Below, piece after piece: positions 30,497 to 32,897 of a stretch of DNA of 32,897 bases. The stretch's first letter is position 1. The number at the start of each line of letters is the position of its first letter. The notes beneath the pieces were generated by a model. It did no database searches, was not told where the DNA came from, and saw nothing but the letters and a program-made list of their open reading frames with translations. The stretch covers positions 1-32,897 of the forward strand of contig JAISSH010000134.1 in assembly GCA_031273265.1 (NCBI GenBank), given 5' to 3'. The DNA is from Treponema sp. GTDB lineage: Bacteria > Spirochaetota > Spirochaetia > Treponematales > Breznakiellaceae. Both the position numbers and the translations under genes were made by a program.

Positions 30497-32094
30497 TATT
30501 TGTCCTCCTTAAACTCACCGGTGATCATAGCCCCATGTTTCCAGGGAGGAGTAACCAGCTTCCACGCATTGGTGTACAGATCCATTGTCAGGTCGCGCCC
30601 GAAATTTACCGCGCCTCTGAACCCGGCGTAAGGTCCCGAATAGTCGTAAGCGTGAATCTGCCGCGAGGCAACGCCCGTTTTTTGAATCGAATATTTGTCC
30701 TTAACGCCAGACAGCATAATGTCAGGCTTAAAAATTTTGAGCAATTGCTCTGTTTCATAGTGGTTATAGTCGTCCAAAACAATATCTTCCGCTTCCGTGT
30801 CGGGGAACAACCCCGGATAGTCGGCGAGGACAATGCCTTTTTCTTTGAGCGCCTCGACTTGTTCCGGCGTTAGCTGTTTACGATAAAGTTTCTCGTCCGG
30901 TTCAAGAACGAGGTTTTCAATATTCTTACTGTCCGCGTCTTCCTTGATAGTCGGGATAACTTCGCGCCCTTCATAGTCGTCGCGGTGGGCAAACTCGTAA
31001 CCGGTAATGATCGCCTTCATTCCCAAATCCTTCAACAGAATTTTGTAATGATGGGCGCGTGCGCCGCCGGCAAAGACACCGGCCGTTTTGCCTTCAAGTT
31101 TGGATCGGTAATACTCCATATCCTCCTTGATCGCCGCCATTTCATCGGCGATTACTTCCTCTACCCTCTTGGTCAATTCGGGATCGTCAAAATATTTCGC
31201 GATCTTGCGCAAAGACTGGCAGGAGGCGTTCATGCCGATAAAGTTGACCTTCATCCAGTGCATGCCGTATTTTTGCCGCATCATTTCCGCAACGTAGTTG
31301 ATCGAACGGTGGCACATAACAATGTTGAGGTGGGCGGTGTGCGCGCTTTTCAGCGATTCAAAAGTACCGTCGCCGGTAAAAATGTTGCGCACTTCAAACC
31401 CGCATCTTTTGAGGATACGCTCCACTTCCCAGCCGTCCCCGCCAATGTTGTACTCGCCCAGGACGTTGATCGAAAACTTGGTCTTGGGCTGGTCGTCCCC
31501 TATGCCGATTATGTGCTGCATAAGCCCGTTGTTGGCAATATGGTGTCCGCCCGACTGGGAGACGCCCTTGTATCCTTCACAATTAAAAGATATTACTTTT
31601 ATGCCGTACTTTTCCTCCGCGGCTTTCGCGACCGCCTTAACATCATCGCCGATAAGGCCGATGGGGCAGGTACAGGCGATAGCGATAAACTTGGGGCTAA
31701 AGATTTCAACCGCCTCATCAATGGCTTTCGCGAGTTTCTTTTCGCCGCCGAAAACAATATCCGGCTCCTGCATATCGGTAGACAAACAGTAAACGGTAAA
31801 GTTTTTTCCGTCTTCATTGGGACGCGCCTTGTTTCTGCGCGTTCCCCAGGTGTAAAAACCACAGCCGATAGGTCCGTGAGTAATGGTACAAACATCTTTC
31901 ACCGGGCCTAACACAACGCCTTTACACCCTGAATAACAACAGCCGCGCTCGGTTATCACCCCGGGAATGGCGCGGGTGTTAGCTGATATAACTTGTTTTT
32001 CGCCGCCTTCGTCAAACTGCAGGATATGTTCCTTGCGGTTCTTGTAAACTTTGGCGGAGTATTTATCCAGCAGTTTATCCCTGTTGCCGCTCAT
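30496..32094 (-). CDS. nifD: Nitrogenase MoFe protein alpha chain NifD
   Basis: Alpha subunit carrying FeMo-co. It has 532 residues. P-cluster cysteines at C52 (RGCCYSGC), C78 (GPIGCGFYTWG) and C143 (CTCPIGLIGDD); the active-site histidine H184 in GGHHIANNG; FeMo-co ligands C261 (NIVMCHRSINYV) and H481 (QIHAYDYSGPY). The C261-H481 spacing is 220 residues, against 167 in Azotobacter, so about 53 residues are inserted near positions 375-430. This insertion is a feature of clostridial and cluster III NifD. All catalytic residues are intact, so the nitrogenase should be functional and of the molybdenum type. It overlaps nifI2 by ATGA. Confidence 0.97.
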   Translation of the reverse strand: MSGNRDKLLDKYSAKVYKNRKEHILQFDEGGEKQVISANTRAIPGVITERGCCYSGCKGVVLGPVKDVCTITHGPIGCGFYTWGTRRNKARPNEDGKNFTVYCLSTDMQEPDIVFGGEKKLAKAIDEAVEIFSPKFIAIACTCPIGLIGDDVKAVAKAAEEKYGIKVISFNCEGYKGVSQSGGHHIANNGLMQHIIGIGDDQPKTKFSINVLGEYNIGGDGWEVERILKRCGFEVRNIFTGDGTFESLKSAHTAHLNIVMCHRSINYVAEMMRQKYGMHWMKVNFIGMNASCQSLRKIAKYFDDPELTKRVEEVIADEMAAIKEDMEYYRSKLEGKTAGVFAGGARAHHYKILLKDLGMKAIITGYEFAHRDDYEGREVIPTIKEDADSKNIENLVLEPDEKLYRKQLTPEQVEALKEKGIVLADYPGLFPDTEAEDIVLDDYNHYETEQLLKIFKPDIMLSGVKDKYSIQKTGVASRQIHAYDYSGPYAGFRGAVNFGRDLTMDLYTNAWKLVTPPWKHGAMITGEFKEDK

Positions 32095-32489
32095 GCTCCC
32101 TCCTTATGCGCAATTACCGTATTGCCCTCTCCGGTTCTTACGGAGAATGTTTCATCAATCGGCAGAATAAAAATTTTGCCGTCGCCGGGGTTACCGGTTT
32201 GGTTCACCTCGATGATCGCCTGAACCGCCTTGTCCACCTCTTTGTCGTCCACAACCAGCGTGAAAAACCGTTTGGCGATAAGCCGCGTCGCTTCGGTCAG
32301 GTTCTCGCCGACCGGAGAAAGCGGCAGTTCTCCCGCCGCCAGGACGGTATTCAGCAATTCAGGGTCGATACTCTTTTTACCGCGCCCCAGACACCTGCAG
32401 CAGGTGAACGCGGGAAAACCGTGTCCCGCCAGCGCTTTTTTGGTGTCGTTCACTTTGTTTGGCCGTATAAAGCACATAATCTCCCGCAT
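32091..32489 (-). CDS. nifI2: Nitrogenase-regulating PII-like protein NifI2
   Basis: PII-family protein (132 residues) that, with NifI1, binds 2-oxoglutarate and ATP/ADP and reversibly inhibits nitrogenase in archaea and anaerobic bacteria. It starts with REIMCFIRPNKVNDTKKALAGHGFPAFT and has a longer, distinctive T-loop (LGRGKKSIDPELL ... GENLTEATRLIAKRFFTLVV), followed by NQTGNPGDGKIFILPIDETFSVRTGE. Location between nifH and nifD is diagnostic. It lies nine bases after nifI1 and overlaps nifD. Confidence 0.93.
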   Translation of the reverse strand: MREIMCFIRPNKVNDTKKALAGHGFPAFTCCRCLGRGKKSIDPELLNTVLAAGELPLSPVGENLTEATRLIAKRFFTLVVDDKEVDKAVQAIIEVNQTGNPGDGKIFILPIDETFSVRTGEGNTVIAHKEGA

Positions 32490-32498
32490 ACGTTCTCC

Positions 32499-32825
32499 TT
32501 ACAGACCGGGCTTGCCGGTGCTGATGGTGTACGCGGATTCCACCACCGAGGTGAAGATACGCCCGTCGCCGTACTGGCCCTTTTCGCCCGTCCTCGCGAC
32601 GCGCATAATAATTTTTACCAGATCGTCTTTGTCTTCGTCGTTACAGACAATGACCAGCATCTCTTTGGGGATTTCGTCGTAATGCACGTCGCCGACTTTA
32701 ATGCCCTTCTGTTTGCCGCGCCCGTACACGTCCAGTTTGGTAACGGCGGGGAAGCCCGCCGCCGTCAGTTCACTTAAAACAAGCCCCACTTTTTCGGGGC
32801 GGATAATCGCTCTTACCAATAACAT
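32499..32825 (-). CDS. nifI1: Nitrogenase-regulating PII-like protein NifI1
   Basis: PII-like protein of 108 residues, partner of NifI2 in post-translational nitrogenase control. Signatures are LLVRAIIRPEKVGLVLSELTAAGFPAVTKLDVYGRGKQKGI, a T-loop with HYDEIPKEMLVIV, and the nucleotide-binding TGEKGQYGDGRIFTSVVESA. Ribosome binding site AGGGAGG lies five bases upstream of ATG. It follows the nifH stop by 12 bases, fixing the order nifH-nifI1-nifI2-nifD. Confidence 0.93.
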   Translation of the reverse strand: MLLVRAIIRPEKVGLVLSELTAAGFPAVTKLDVYGRGKQKGIKVGDVHYDEIPKEMLVIVCNDEDKDDLVKIIMRVARTGEKGQYGDGRIFTSVVESAYTISTGKPGL

Positions 32826-32837
32826 AGCAGCCCTCCC

Positions 32838-32897
32838 TTAGCCTATAATCCCATGTTCCATCAGAATGGACTCCAGCCGGTCGATGGACATTGGTTT
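32838..32897 (-). CDS. nifH: Nitrogenase iron protein NifH, C-terminal end only
   Basis: Nineteen codons and a TAA remain of a gene entering from the right edge, ending KPMSIDRLESILMEHGIIG. The terminal pattern (short helix rich in E/L, ending near a G-I) and the position immediately upstream of nifI1-nifI2-nifD identify it as the end of nifH. None of the catalytic or cluster-binding residues is in view. Confidence 0.75.
   Translation of the reverse strand, partial: KPMSIDRLESILMEHGIIG

Noticed and set aside
30985-31911. Plus-strand open frame of 308 codons opposite nifD
   Set aside because: Shadow of the well-supported nifD codon pattern; no ribosome binding site or recognisable domains.
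1-32897. CRISPR array, tRNA or rRNA genes, insertion sequence
   Set aside because: No regularly spaced repeats, clover-leaf/CCA patterns, rRNA blocks or transposase motifs were found by eye.

Overview
The window looks like a piece of a spirochaete chromosome, most likely a nitrogen-fixing Treponema of the insect-gut type. The lineage call is inference. It rests on a cluster III (Clostridium/Treponema-style) molybdenum nitrogenase operon, relaxed spirochaete-type lipoprotein signals (FLSC, FFSC, LLAAC), two LolC/E permeases around a LolD ATPase, moderate GC, and a eukaryote-type NADP isocitrate dehydrogenase. Apart from that dehydrogenase at the left end, every convincing gene lies on the minus strand. 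Stop and start codons are repeatedly fused (ATGA, TTGA, TAATG), so most of the roughly 31 kb reads as a chain of polycistronic units running right to left.

Left third (1-10.4 kb): housekeeping. It holds icd (+), then, in transcription order on the minus strand, tdk, prfB (with a textbook programmed +1 frameshift and its own promoter), a PEGA-domain envelope protein, ftsY, an acidic anchored protein of unknown function, and a LolC/E-LolD-LolC/E lipoprotein-sorting set.

Middle (10.4-14.6 kb): molybdate and nitrogenase support. It holds modD, modB, modC, a homologue of the Fe-only nitrogenase accessory protein AnfO, and an unrecognised repeat protein with a Cys-rich tail. No anfHDGK genes are present.

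Centre (14.6-22.1 kb): an accessory envelope island lying between modD-modB-modC and modA. It encodes four paralogous exported proteins built from paired lipocalin-like G-x-W/DGT modules, an outer-membrane beta-barrel candidate, a 100-residue protein sharing the mature N-terminal motif IPGCPLHESCV with that barrel, a multicopper oxidase lipoprotein, and an unrecognised pair of small cytoplasmic proteins. A leader of about 200 nt occurs twice, ahead of two of the transcription units. Each copy has a TTGACA promoter followed almost at once by a strong hairpin-U-tract, then a second hairpin before the start codon. This island is the least explained part of the window.

Right third (22.1-32.9 kb): the nif operon, in transcription order nifH (last 19 codons only), nifI1, nifI2, nifD, nifK, a thioredoxin-like 2Fe-2S ferredoxin, nifE, a nifN-nifB fusion, a two-gene homocitrate synthase, and modA, ending in a terminator. 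Together these make MoFe protein, assemble FeMo-co (NifB-co on the fusion protein, homocitrate, molybdate uptake), probably supply a dedicated electron carrier, and allow nitrogenase to be switched by the 2-oxoglutarate-sensing NifI proteins.

No tRNA, rRNA, CRISPR array or insertion sequence was seen.
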